The position numbers and the translations under genes are program-made. Of a stretch of DNA of 64,000 nt, positions 9,769 to 21,886 are shown one piece after another (position 1 is the stretch's first letter; each line of letters opens with the position of its first letter). The notes under the pieces were generated by a model. The model was not told where the DNA came from. It saw only the letters and a list, made by a program, of their open reading frames with translations, and made no database searches. Origin of the DNA: Gracilaria gracilis (lineage: Eukaryota > Rhodophyta > Florideophyceae > Gracilariales > Gracilariaceae); the NCBI GenBank assembly GCA_030374805.1, contig JARGSG010000223.1:434001-498000 (forward strand), in the 5' to 3' direction.

Positions 9769-12752
9769 ATGGGACGGGGTAGAAAGGGATATCGATGGGA
9801 AATATCCAGGTACAAAAGTAGCATGTTCAATGAATCCGACAATATTGGAAACGACATACCAACATATGAGAGACACTCAAATTCAGACGCCAACGCTGTT
9901 GATGCTTCATAAAGAGTGACGCCCATCATGAGAACTGCAGTTAATGAAGATGCTGCAGAAGTTATGCGGAATAAAACTATCCAAGAGCCAACAGCGCAAA
10001 ACGAAGGTGGCTCTGAAAGCTTACCATATCCAGATCATCACTTTGTTGGCGTCCCTGCAGTGGGATTTTCTTCCCAGGCATTAAATGGTTCGGAGAACAA
10101 TGAAGAACGCGCTCAAACTCATATGGCGGGAGAATATATACAGCTGTCCGCCAATGTTTTGTCTAGCACTGGACCCAACTCAATAGTTAATGGAAGCCTA
10201 ACTTCTATTTTCCAATCTTCTGATCACTTAAGTTCGCCTCTTTCACCGACACCCACGAGTTTCGATGGACCAAAGTCTGCAAGACAATCAGAGTATGAAC
10301 GATTAGCGGCCTTTCTGTACAGCGCAGAAATTTCCAATGTATGGGAGAACGGAATTAAAAGATTGTTGAGAGTACCCCCAATCCATTCGAACTTTTCATA
10401 TAGATCCCTGATATCATACGCAGTGCAGAAAGCTCATATTGAGAAATCACATGTTAGAATGTGTGTCAATGGACATACGGCTTACTCTGGGAAGCTCAGA
10501 TCTGCCCAAGAATATCCAATCTGCAACAGTCCGCTCGTCGCAAGCAAGCATAAGTTCTGGTTTCTAAAACCATCATCAGCATTGAAGGCATTTTTTCGGG
10601 CTCAAAATTCATTAAAAAAGTTGATTAGCGGTTGTATTAGAGCAAATGAGTCTTTAAGGTCCCATCTTTTTGATAGTAGGAATCATGACTACTACCACGG
10701 AGAAATGTTTCTGAGACAGCATGCAGAACGCCATCAGAGCTGTAATGCCGAAAGCAATGAACTTTTTGTTTTTCTCACGCTCTCTTCGGATGGTTTCGAG
10801 TGTACCAAGAATCGGAGGGGTACTCCAAAATCCGTTTGGCCTATAGTATCCATAGTTCTGAACTACAATCCAAGAAAACGAAGCCAGGCTTCGAACTGCA
10901 TCATAAACGCGGTTGTTCTTTCTTCCCATAGTCTTGAGTACTTTGACACCTTTACGAATGAAATTATCTTAGGTCTGAAAACCCTGGAAGAAGGAGTGCC
11001 AGCGGTTTGCCATGACAGAAAAATAAGAACGCTTCAGGTATTCGTTTTGTTTTTCACTGCGAACTGGCCGGCAGCATCTAAGGTTCTCGGATACGTGAGC
11101 CATACGGAAAAAGTGTTCTGCCGTTTTGCAAGAAGAAGAAAGTTAAAGTGAAAGAATGCTCATGCTTGTGCGCTGTTCCAGAAGACCATTCGTTGTTGAT
11201 GAATTCCCTTCGGCGTCGGGCTGAATACAATAGTGGGGATATAATCAAAACAGAATGCATTGAAAACCGAGAAGGTTCTGAAGTTGGTGCAATATGGAAA
11301 GCATTGAGTTGCAATAGAACTAACGAAAGAAGCAAAACAAAGATTATCAAAGAATCGGGTATCAAAAGATCTTCATGTATGGCACAATTGTCTGTCGACT
11401 TTGTGTTTTCCTTCTCCTACGACGTGATGGATTTAATGCTACTTGGGTGGACCAAACAAGTTTTAAGACTTGTGACAGGAATTCATCCGAGACATGAACG
11501 GTATGGTCATGTTTCGGGTTACTGTATACCATCGCCGAAGCTCGAATTGATCAACAGAGCTCTGGAGAACAGCACACACGGCATTTCGAGTTTATGGGGA
11601 AGGGCACCAGTTTCATTAGAGCACCTGTCTAGATTCAAAGCGGAGGACTTGAAGCGCCACTCGGATTTGTACCTTTTCCCAGTATTCCACCGGTTCAATG
11701 TAGAAAATCAGATCAAGCATCTTTGGAACCAAACTCGACAGATGGTTACCTTGTGCTTCAGCTATAACTACGACGCAGCCAGCCATCGGGTTTTGACAAG
11801 AGTGGTTGAGGAATGCTATGCAAGGTTTGTGCGTTTGTTCTGCTCAGATAGATCTTTCTATTACTGCCTTACGCCGATGACAAACACAATATTACATCTG
11901 CCAGAGCTGCTCAAGCAATGCGGTTCCCTTCCGATAACCTCACAGTTCTTGATAGAGAGACTACTGGGAGAGATCGGAAAACGTGTGCAACAGACTTCAA
12001 ACATTTCATCGCATATGTTCCACAAAAACTTTAAATTGTTTGCTCTCAAGCTGGCAAATGATGTGAAGACATTGGTTGACGACGTCAATGAATCTGTACC
12101 AAATGTCCTTACTTTTCCGACCCAAAGTCATATTAGCTCTTCTCAAACGAATGTGGAGTTTCATATTGGTGCTACCTGCCACGGGGCTGCTTCATCTTTG
12201 ATTTCGCTCGAAAACGAACATAGAAGTGCCGTGAGAAAGTTTTTCGCAGCAAATTTTCCCCCAGACATGAACACGGCTCGCACAAAAGAATTTAGAACTG
12301 CAACCGTAACAAAGGATTCTCATCACTGCAGAGTAGAGAGTCTTAAATCCCATCATTTGAGATCGAAGAGTTCTTTGCGTCAGACGCGACAGAAGTACTG
12401 CGTTGCTCCTGACTTTGCACCTGAGAACTCCATGAGCTCTCGTTTTTCTCAACGTTGCGAAGATCATATTGATATTTGGCATTTATACTACGGCTTTGTC
12501 CTTGCGCTTATTGAGGTTATGGTTGAAGTCGATAAATTGAAGATCACAGCGGTGTTCGTAGATGTAAAATGGGAGTTCAACATGGTGGAAGATCAGGCGT
12601 TTGATCTCTTGTACTCAGAGAAGAAAGGCCGTGGTAATATTTTCACAGAGCACGTCACATGCCTTCAACGAGTAATTGGGTTCCTTGACTTGGATGGTAG
12701 AAGGTATTATCTTGACCCATCTCATTCCGATGACGATAATTACGAGAATTAA
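9769..12752 (+). pseudogene. Tnp2-type transposase copy A2, nearly full length with one stop and one frameshift
   Basis: Starts at ATG 9769 with the family N-terminal motif KGYRWE. The frame has a TAA at 9910-9912 and continues unchanged from 9913, then slips by one base near 11130 (after VFCRF, where the Cys of the FCRFC motif is lost) into the frame 11148-12752. Features in order: Cys/His cluster MCVNGHTAYSGK with YPICNSPL (first Cys of CPxC replaced by Tyr), FLTLSSDGFE, WPIVSIVLNYNP, FTANWPAASKV (Asn at 11062-11064 where A3 and A4 have Asp), YDVMDLMLLGW (His of DVMH replaced by Asp), HGISSLWGRAPVSLEHLSRF, FLIERLLGEIGKR, and the tail GRRYYLD. Divergent from B2. The changed core residues suggest it was inactive even before the frame broke. 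Confidence 0.85.
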
Positions 12753-13558
12753 ATTCTTCAAGGTGTGATAAAAAGAACGTAACTAGTACTCAAGACAGGC
12801 CAACGTGTATCCAATTGTTCAATGTACGATGTGCCTTAGTCATTGCTCAAAACCAGCATTGACGGTGTTATGTTCCTACAAAAACTGCGCACACGCACAT
12901 CTTTAAACACAAAGAACTGGTGAAATGAATACCTCTTGATCTCTGAGCCAGTCTATAGCTCGAGTATCTGAGGTATATGGAGAGATATGAGCAGATGCCA
13001 CAACGGAAACGGTCCTTTAAGCATGGTTTCCAGCCCACACACGCGGTTCAAAGAGACCTGCTTCGGTACAATGCCAAGTATTAAGATCTCCTGTGAATTG
13101 GGCGCAGTGTCCTTAGTGCACAACACAGACATGAGAGATCATACAGTCTCAGTGGAGCACTTTGAGCATTCTTTGCTATGTGATGGAGCTGACCGCGTCA
13201 TTTCCCCGAATTTGACTTCTTCTCTGGAAAATAGCAACGACTGCATCCGTTGGGTTATCTTTTTCCAAGTGCCGCTATGTTTTTGTGACATACTGGATAT
13301 GTCCGTACGTCAAGGAAAGCGTTCCATTGCGCTGCAACCACTTGAAGTGAAACCGTTAGTCTCATACCCTGTCTAGAATAAGGGCAAGTCTGCAAGAATC
13401 ATCAACGAACTAGTTTAAAGTACACCCGGCAAACTCACGCCGGCTAGGTCGAGATATGAGCATTCGTTATATGAGCATCCGTTTTCCAGCCAAGCCATGC
13501 CAAAGTGGTCAAGCGCACGCAAAGAGTAGCGCTGTCTTCGAGTTGATCATGGGGGATT
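12753..13558. other. 3' flank of A2 without supported gene
   Basis: A frame at 12987-13376 (plus, 129 codons) has no recognised motif and no family relative in the window. No CACTA-type terminus could be identified in this flank. Confidence 0.3.
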
Positions 13559-13925
13559 CTAGTGTCTATTGGACAAGTGACCTCATATGAGGTCAGTTTT
13601 CAAGGCAAGTTTTTTCAGTAAATATTTTTGCTTTTCTGTGGAAGTGTTTTTCTTTTCATCCTCTACCCTCTCATCTTTGATGGCGGTAACGAAGGAAGTC
13701 GATTCTACGTAAACAGAGATCGTCGTCCTTCACTTCTTACCCATCCGTCTACTTAAAACTTCTATCGCAATGCGATGGATGTTGTTTGAAGACTTTTCAA
13801 ATCTCAAAATTTGAAAAGTCTGTGCAAATATGGCTAAAAGCTTTTTTTTGATTATTTTATGTCGGCCTCATATGAGGTCAATTTGGCCTCATATGAGGTC
13901 AGCACACTGGTCCGATAGACACTAG
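13559..13925. mobile_element. MITE-like 367-bp element with terminal inverted repeats
   Basis: The left end CTAGTGTCTATTGGAC (13559-13574) is inverted at the right end as GTCCGATAGACACTAG (13910-13925), with one mismatch over 16 bp. Immediately inside each end lies the palindrome CCTCATATGAGG, once at the left (13581-13592) and twice at the right (about 13867-13878 and 13888-13899). A central hairpin occupies 13791-13820 (GACTTTTCAAAT ... TTTGAAAAGTC). No coding capacity. The flanking CTAG on both sides could be a palindromic target duplication (or TA within it), in which case the repeats start at TGTCTAT or GTGTCTAT. A non-autonomous DNA transposon is the best reading. Confidence 0.75.
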
Positions 13926-14204
13926 AGGGTCTTGCACACAATTGGGCCCAACACGCCATGATGTACCGTTGGTACCGTTGGCACGCTTTTCACAGTATAC
14001 ACATGTTCAATTCACACGTACCTGCATACAGTTTTTGGGTAACCTTTCACGTATATTTGTCGCTGTAAGGCATCTTGTAACATGCTACAGGTTCGTGGCA
14101 TGTTCCATGACAAAAGTTCGTCGGTATGACTATGAAAACTGGCCACAGTTTTCTTGCAGCCTTACCAAAGTTGTTTCCAGCATAGCCACCTTGAGCTCCA
14201 AACT

Positions 14205-14579
14205 ATGGCTGCTACCAACGGGAGGTATCGGGAAATTCTTATTCCAAATGAGGCAAATTGTGCGTTGCAAGCGTTGATGATACCATGTACAGCAAAAGTT
14301 GTAGCTGTACGGGAATCGGTTTCTACGGAGACGCACGAAAATGCTGAAAAAATACACGTCATGACGCAAGAACCGGATAATCCGGCAAAACAACCCGTGA
14401 TCTCTTCTCCTCCAAGTGATTCCTTACACAAGAAATTGTGGCGGCAGTTTTCGAAACATCGAGATAGAGAGAATGAGAACCAGCGAAAGAGGTACAGGAT
14501 TCACCGTGATCGCGAAACACCAGAGAGGAAGAAGAAACGCCTCCAAAGGCGACGTGCTTGGTATGCCGAGTACACTTAA
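14205..14579 (+). CDS. Arg/Glu-rich basic protein, relative of the 27.9-kb ORF
   Basis: Open frame from ATG 14205 (124 codons). After REILIPNEANC comes a long basic heptad-like stretch: SLHKKLWRQFSKHRDRENE, QRKRYRIHRDRETPERK, RLQRRRAWYAEY. The same pattern (SLRKKLWREISDNRGLENA ... RLRIRPAWYRRKHRDR) occurs at 27920-28200, so this is a repeat family rather than chance. Downstream (to about 15175) Ser-rich, frame-shifted coding-like sequence continues. Repeats of the type RxxRxxESxxxRxxRL are known from N-terminal parts of some Helitron-type and other mobile-element proteins; that link is weak. Function unknown. Confidence 0.4.
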   Translation: MAATNGRYREILIPNEANCALQALMIPCTAKVVAVRESVSTETHENAEKIHVMTQEPDNPAKQPVISSPPSDSLHKKLWRQFSKHRDRENENQRKRYRIHRDRETPERKKKRLQRRRAWYAEYT

Positions 14580-15363
14580 AAAAGAAGGCAGAAGCTTCAA
14601 ACCGTTCTTCCGAAAGCTGTTGTAGCAGGGGCCCAGCCCGCTCAAACGAGATATCACCCTCACATGTGCCTAGTACGCATGAAAACGATTCAAGCAAGAG
14701 CGCAAGCATGTCATCCGACAATGAAACGTCAGTTGTGGCCAGTAAGGAAGAGAGTTTGGCTTTTAATGCCTAGTTATCAAGCTCTTTTGGAGCAGCGTCA
14801 GATGAGAATTTTGGGAGCAGGAAGAATACCGGCAGAAGCAACAACCACAAATACATTAATTTGGAGCATGACCAATACATATACAAATTGTATGTCTAAG
14901 AAAGGGTTGTACGAGTGTACAATCACCATTTAAGTCCTCTTCAAGGCACGCCGCCATCCGATTCCATTCGAATTCGTGTCGCACATGATTCCGACAGTGT
15001 TTCACTTGTAGGAACGTCAGAAAATCCACAGCTAATAGCGAAGTCACTTCCACAAGCTTCTACATCAACATCATGTTCAAAGCGCGCAAAATGTGGCATG
15101 AAGTGCCCAAGAAAGTCCATCCCATCATTAAATAAAGCCCGGAAGAGTGCAGTACAGCTGACATCGAATACATAAATACATCGAAGACTGCCCTTTGCAG
15201 CCTGAAAAGCTTAAGCAGTTTCTCCTCGGTGTTTGGAACCGTTCATCGTCTTTGGACGCTTACCTCTTGACCTCCTTAATTTCGTTAAGTCTGAACTTCA
15301 TGCGCCACCGTACTCATTACTGACGTTCTGTAGGCAACTCCACTTCAAGATCACGATTACGCT
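14580..15363. other. Degenerate continuation of the basic-protein repeat family
   Basis: Frames 14558-14773 and 14915-15175 (plus) are Ser/Thr-rich with a small Cys/Lys cluster (SCSKRAKCGMKCPRKS); they may be the decayed C-terminal part of the 14.2-kb ORF. From 15176 to 15363 nothing is recognisable. Confidence 0.25.
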
Positions 15364-16486
15364 TCAAAATAGACTGTGGGGGTGAGCTCTTGGGCTAACC
15401 GAGCGACAACTATGCACCACCGCCCTCGCCATTTGAAGCACCCGACGCAAAGCCCAATGGCGAAGAATGTTTCTCACTGAGAATTGCACCAAATCCAGGA
15501 TGCGTCTGATGGTGCCCGCCTTCGCGCCATGCACCGCCATGGGAAACAAAGACGCCGAATTTGGCTGCGGTGCCTTCACATGCTCCAGCTCACCAAGCAA
15601 TCTGTAGCTACTCTGCCGTCTAATATTGACATTCAACGAGTACGATGGAGAGCAGTGCGCGGGAGGAAGGCGCAAGGAAGGTGCTACACCAGGCAATGTA
15701 TCCCTTTACTGGCGGCATGGAGCTGCATTTCGAGCTGTACGACGTTGTACATTAGTTTGTCAGATTTCATAGCGCGCTCGGTAATCGTTTGCAGTGCGAT
15801 GACGCCCGCAACCATTTCGTGTAACTGTTGCTGCACCTCGCACCGGTGCGGTTCAGCGCGCAGAGTCGGATGCGTCGCCGACGTCATTGGAACATTGGCA
15901 GCAGCGACTGCGGCGATTGCGCACGCTGGCCTTCGTGAGCAACACCCGGGGAGTGGTTGAGGCGCTCCCTCGCAGCCCCTTACGTGAGACGCCAAGTTCT
16001 GGTCACAGCGGCAGGTGGCACGCCATGGCAATTAGCAGTGAAGAGGCGCGACTAGAGCAGCTCCATAGGCACGTGCCGATTGGAGCTTCGCGAATGCTTC
16101 ATGCCAGTGGCCCGTGTCAAATCCCAGTTGCTCCCACCCGCAGGCTACCAAGAACCTCGCCGCGTTGTCGTCGCGCACCAGCTGCGGGGCGCCGTCGCGT
16201 CGCCATCTTCCGCCAGGACCTCGGTGCTTCGCAGCTCATGATGCACCAGTTTGTGGTCTGCCACGTGGTGAAGCTCGATCTGCAGCCCCGCGTTGCAATC
16301 GCCTGTGCATGTGCCCGCGTCTGTGTCCACGCTTAAGTGCCACTGCGCGGTGCGCGCGCCAAATCCAAACCGTTGGTCGTACCTCTGTCGCCAAACGGTG
16401 CCGTTGCTCGCGCGCAGCGTGTGCGCCCGCTCCGGGTGCGTGCGCCGTAGCGCAGCGCGGTCGGCGGGCGAAAGACGGTTCATCAC
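15364..16486 (-). pseudogene. Unrecognised GC-rich gene remnant
   Basis: This stretch is clearly GC-richer than the flanking transposon DNA, and minus-strand frames 16486-16145, 16031-15684 and 15696-15364 have protein-like composition, for example RASNGTVWRQRYDQRFGFG, which is reminiscent of the segment after an F-box. The frames do not join and no domain can be named with confidence. It lies back to back with the SHPRH-like relic on the plus strand and may be a host gene eroded with it. Confidence 0.25.
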
Positions 16487-16852
16487 CTCGCCCAGCGCTT
16501 CTTAGAGGAGCTCTTGCAGCGACCTGCCGCACGTATCTTTGCGTCACTGTCGCCGCCGTTGCCACATTCGCGCGCGCAATGGAGAAAGAGCGAAAGAAGC
16601 GCCCAATTTATTCACTGCGGCGCGGCGCTTTGCCTTTCAGATAAAAGGTCATTCAATGCGGGTTTTCTAGTGGCAAAGTAAGACAACAATCCCTCGAAGG
16701 CTTATCATAGCTGCCCCAGGCTTGCAAAGGAAAAAAAGGCGCATGCGCGTCGCGCTCCTCCGTGCCTTCCCGCTAACCTAGCGCATCCACAGCATCTCCT
16801 CCATGGCGCGCAAGAAGCTGCGACACCCACGATGCTGCCACAAGTCCAGACC

Positions 16853-19800
16853 TGCTCAAATGGGAGCCGCTGCCGACCGCAGGCTTCCCGCGCGCCATAG
16901 AGCTGCTAACGCTACCGCTCCCGCTGCTGCTGCCACTTCCGCTGGTACTGTCACTGCCGCCGCCGCTGCCACCACCCGCCAACTACGACGCTGAAGCCCG
17001 CCGCCATGTAGCGCTGCTGTACGAGATCAGCCTGGACTGGCAGAGCGCCGTCGCCCTGGAACAAACCAGCGTGCGCTACGTTCCCAACCTCCGCAAGGAC
17101 CAGCTCGACCGCCACCGCCTCGACTGTGTCGACAACTCTTCGTGATCGCCGCAGAACATGAGCCTTATGGCTCGTTCAGCCTGTCCAGCGCCATCTTCTC
17201 TCGCATTCCGTCCATCACATTGACGCACACACTATGCCGTGGCTTGAGCCCAACACCGAGCTCCTCACCATCGCCGTGGGCAAGCCGGCCGCGCCGCACA
17301 ACCACTTGCGCATGTACCACGTCTGAATGCAAGCCCGCTGTGCCCCGTTTGCCTTCGTCTTACTCGTCCGCGTGCAGTACGCCGTGTTGCAGTTCGTGCG
17401 CAGTACCAACTCCATCCAGATCTGTTATCACCCGCCGCAGCAGCCCAAGCTCTCCAAACACGCGCTGGCCGCCGCCACGATGCGTCTGGACAGAGGACTT
17501 GTGCATGCGCGCGCCTGTGCGCGCGTCGCTCATGTCGCGCCCTCCTTTTCCAAGCGCTGGGTGTTTGACACCGGCCGGCGCACCGCGCACGATCAAGACC
17601 GCCACAGCCACGTCCCGTTCCTGCGGCACGTGCGGGAGACCACCGCGCTCAACGTGTCATTGCGCCCGTATTTGCAGCCCGCCGTCGCGTGGATGCTGTC
17701 CAAAAAGCTCAGTCTACCCGCCTCCAACCGCCTCCAACCGCTTCCTTGTGTGGTCATTCGCGGAGCAGCGCTGCCACGACCCGTTTTTCTGTATGGCTGC
17801 CCAGCGCCAGCAGCTTTCTATCGAGCCGTTTGCGCTGCTCGACCTTTTCGGAGGCGCCATCTGCGTCGGTCACCACAATTATCCACGCCCACCACCGCCA
17901 CACACACCCACACCCCCCGGAGGCCTGCTGTGCGATGAGATGGGGCTTGGTAGAACTGTCGAGCTCATGTAACTTGTACTGTGTAACAAGAGAAACGCCT
18001 CTGAGATCAAGTTCAAGAAGCGCCTTGCTTTCAACCCCGACAGCCCATGGTCCTGCTCCCAAGAGCCGTGCAGCGCTCCAAGTTCCAACAAACCCCGTCT
18101 CCCCCAATGCGTCGATTGCGGACGCAGCGCGCACAGAGCTTGTGTCACCCATGGCCACCAGGCGCCTGGCGGTTTCATATGCCCTTCTTGTATACACCAC
18201 ATATACTCTATTTGCAAGCACGATGTTCAAAGGCACCAAATCCCAAACTCTCGGGCTACCCTCATCGTCATCACATCTGCACTGCTTTTGCAATGAAAGA
18301 ACGAGATTGAAAAGCACGTCAAGCACGCTCTCAACATCATCGTCTTCCAAGGTCTTCGTAACAGCGGCTATATCCCGCAGCGCGTTTTGCAAAATGCCGA
18401 CGTCGTGCTCACTACGTACGACGCGTTGAGAGCCGATGTCAATTTTGTCAACTCCATCCGCAAGCCCCGCACATCTCGCCGATATGAAAGAAAGTATTGA
18501 GACGGGAACTCCCATGTCTACCGAATTGCATGACGTCATCCCAATGTTCTGTCTCTCGCGCCTTGAGGACGCTGCAGAACACATGGATTGGGCCGCGCTG
18601 CTCACTCCCTCCGTCTACGAACAAGACCAGAACAGAGTGTACCGCATTCTCTGCAACGTCATGTGGCGTACCAAGCACTGCGACGTGCAGCTCACGGAGC
18701 TGAACATACCAAGGCTGAATTTTGAAGTTATCAATACCCTGCTTGGTCCTGTAGAAAAGAAGCACTACAACATGTTGCAGCAACATGTTCAAAAAGTGGT
18801 TCTGGCCCACTGAACAGGTTCCACGTCCAATAACCTTCTGCGCATGCCTCAACAAGCATGCGGCCACCCTCGAATCGGTGCTTCGGGACGAGCACTGGTC
18901 ACTGGAGCAAACGGTGGTAAACGCCTCCATGAGACTTCTGTCCGGAAAGCGGAAAAAAGCGCTGAGAGTCCACTGGAGCTGGGCGAAGTTTTGGAGTCGT
19001 TGCTTATGAAGTGTCAGGTTGAATGTGAAAAAGAGTTTCGCGATCTAGTCGCTAGTATGAACGGGCAGGCTGGAATGTCGTTACTCATATTCTCTACACG
19101 CGCTGCGCGTAATCGACACGCACACCACTTGGTTACAGCAGTGGAGTAGTACCGCTACGTTCTGTGCCTTGCAGAAAACAAGAACGCACTTTTGAAAATG
19201 AATGAAATTCAGGTTACCCACTTCAAATTCAACCTTAATGATGCTCTGCAATCTGTTAAAAACTTTCGGCGAGATCTTCGAAGATTGAATAGCCCAGCAA
19301 CCACAGACTTGGCAAATTTGAACGTTCTAAATGAATTCGGTGAATCTATACAGGATGCGAATCTGTTGAAGGATGTGAGCAACCTAAAAAAGACGTATAT
19401 TTCAGAAGCCCAAATTAGCCTGCAAGTAGCTACTGCGACGTACAACGCCCACAAAGCTTGGGGCAACTCCTCTCATACCAGAAGATGCAAGTCATGCTCC
19501 AGATGGTGAAGAGACGCTTGAAGGTCACGATGCCGACGCGATGGCTACAAACGAAGATGAAGAGCCGCAGAAAAAGCAAAGACCCATGATCATCCAATGG
19601 AGGGAAGTAGCTCTTGCAATACTTCTCGAAGATGAAAACGATGAAGCCGTCGTGGATAAAATGAAGAAACATCTCACTGATTTGTTAGCTGGAAAGGCAA
19701 CAGAGAGTGAAACCCTTGCTACGAGACTCAACAGCATTCATTCACTTGCTCTAATTATATCAGAAGGTTTGAAAGACATACAGATGGCGAGGTTTTCATT

Positions 19801-20760
19801 CAGAAAGAAACTCTTAGACCCTCCCACCTCCCGTGAACCGACAGAAGAAGATATATCTGGGCCCCCACTTTGTGCTATTTGCTTCGAACAAGGGACAGAT
19901 GCCATGTGCGGTCACTGTCGGGCAGAGACTCTTATCACAGAGGTAGAGAGGAAAGTTTACTCTCTTCGAGAACGATTTAGAGAAGATGAAATATAGTTTA
20001 CTTCTGACTGTACGGAGAAAGAAACTACGATTGCGGAAGCCATTGAGGCTGAAACCATTGTCAAGGGCCAATTCTTTTTACGCACAGACATGATCCGATT
20101 TCAGTCGAACAGTACCAGAATCTTCTACCAGGGGGAGCTGGAAGTTATTCTTCTTGCCCTTGCTTCGGTTGTTCGCAAGAAACAGGATTCTCATTTGACG
20201 GAAGAAGTGAATGAAGGGTTCGCAAGACTAGGGATTCTGAAAGAAGAGCATAATGATGCCAAATTGATTTTTGAGACCCAATGGTCCGTGTTAGCGAGAC
20301 TGGATGAAATCAAAATGGCTCAGATGAGAATGTCTGTGTTGGATTCGCAAATCGATCCTTCTCAGCTAACAGAGCTCGAACTGCGTCACAGAATGTCACG
20401 TCACCGCTTGGATCATATGCTCGAGGAATTCCAGAGCGACAAACATGTCGCAGAAATGATTTTCCAAAATACGAGGGGACGTCTTGTCTACTTGAGGTCC
20501 TTGAAAAGAGATCTCGAAGCAAATGCATCTGGCAGTTCAAAGAAATGAAGTTATCGAGAACTTTGAAGCCTCCCCAATTTGTCTGGGAAATCCGGATTCG
20601 TTTTCTAGTTCGGCGGTGTTGCCGTGCGGACATCTTTTCTGTTGTGATTGTGCGTTAGGTATGATTACGGACAAGAACCTGAGGTCTTAGGAAAATTTGG
20701 TTCGTTGTCCTCAATGTCGCACCAGATGTCTTGTTGATGAAATCACATTCCCATCCACAT
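16853..20760 (+). pseudogene. SHPRH: SHPRH-like SNF2 helicase / E3 ligase relic, N-terminal and middle part
   Basis: Several plus-strand frames in the correct order match SHPRH/Irc20-type proteins, which combine a SNF2 ATPase with inserted PHD and RING fingers and ubiquitylate chromatin or PCNA. Seen: SLRPYLQPAVAWML (17658-17698, SNF2 Q-type motif); GGLLCDEMGLGRTVE (about 17919-17963, Walker A with Lys replaced by Arg); a PHD finger (18033-18210: CSQEPC, QCVDCGRSAHRAC, FICPSC); KNEIEKHVKHALNI and DVVLTTYDALRADV; LGPVEKKHY (about 18744-18770); coiled-coil-like stretches at 19190-20540; and a RING finger at 20560-20725 (SPICL, LPCGHLFCCDC, RCPQCR) whose first Cys is Ser. Stops include TGA 18294-18296 at an expected Trp and TAG 20688-20690. 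The DEAQ region is missing. The helicase C-terminal motifs are found 15 kb away at 36.3 kb. Confidence 0.75.
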
Positions 20761-20864
20761 CACAAGAGCCCGTAAGAAAGATCAGGCGAGTGGAACTAGA
20801 ATCTGTAGATCAGCAAGAAGATGTTGAAGTACTGTCCCTACGAACATTGTCAGGGACCGGAAAG

Positions 20865-21260
20865 CGGACAAAATATGGCCCAAAATATGTCCAAAAAATT
20901 AGGTTCTATTGATAGGCAAAGTATGACCGAAGATTGGCCTTTTAAATATAGGCCAACCTTGGCCAACTAATTTAGCTCCAGAATTGGCCCAAACCAGTCC
21001 CGCATCGACACAGAAAAAGTGGCCGAAGTACAGTCGGAATTCGATCATTACACGACCACAAGTGGTACCAGGTACACGTGTAGGGCATTGGCGAGGCATA
21101 GGCTGGAAGAGGTCCAACAATGTCCCGAAAAGTCCAAATGCTAAAGACAATTGTGGATCAAATACAGGCCGAAATTAGTTCCCTGTAGGCGACCAACTTA
21201 GCACCAAAGTTTATCGAAATATAGCCGAAGGGAGATCCACCCTAGCAAGGCTTTATGTCG
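20865..21260. repeat. Degenerate GGCC/AAATATGG motif array near B3
   Basis: Repeated variants: ACAAAATATGGCCC, AAAATATGTCC, GATTGGCC, ATATAGGCCAACC, TTGGCCAAC, GAATTGGCCC, AAGTGGCCGAAG. It lies 0.6-1.0 kb beyond the 3' end of B3, as at 7.0 kb for B2 and 37.1 kb for B4. Confidence 0.6.
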
Positions 21261-21886
21261 CAAGGAGACCCAAAAGAGGACAAAAAATGAAACTGAATGA
21301 AAACGCGGCGAGTCTTGGGATACGGTACTGATAAACTTCAAAACTATGCTGCCATGAGTACCACTTTAGGGTGCTAATTGTGATCAGTATGTATATGAGA
21401 TATATATGAAATTCATACCGGATGTAGTCCATTCAAGCGCTTATGCGTCTACTTCGAAGCTGGAATGATTCACAAACGTGGCAAAAGGAACAATAACAAG
21501 AAGGAAAAGAGAGATTTAGTGGCAAAGTATGACCAGCGCTGAAAAAGGGTTGCTCCAGACAGTAGATGGACATGGACATGGACGCTTGACGTGACTGACC
21601 ATCGTCCTCATGTGTCTTGTTCTCGCAACGATACGAAGAACACGGGAGGATGTGTTGTACACCACGGCCCCAGCTGCGATTGTCAAAGATCCAGCGATTA
21701 AACTTGTGAGAACGAACCATTAACAACCATATTCCCCACCCTCATCATTACCATCGCTTCAGAGAAACTCAGATATAGCATAGGAGACACGATAATAGGT
21801 TTCAGATATGTTTGTTAGCGCTTGGACTGCAGTTGTACCAACGTGATATTTTGATGCGTGGCCCATGAAGAACCCCGTGGTGCACA

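Noticed and set aside
6990-12800. Attempt to find CACTA termini and a 3-bp duplication for the B2/A2 copy
   Set aside because: CACTA-like words occur but no left/right pair of inverted termini could be matched by eye, so element boundaries are not claimed.
12987-13376. Plus-strand 129-codon frame downstream of A2
   Set aside because: No similarity to the other A-copy flanks and no domain; probably a chance frame.
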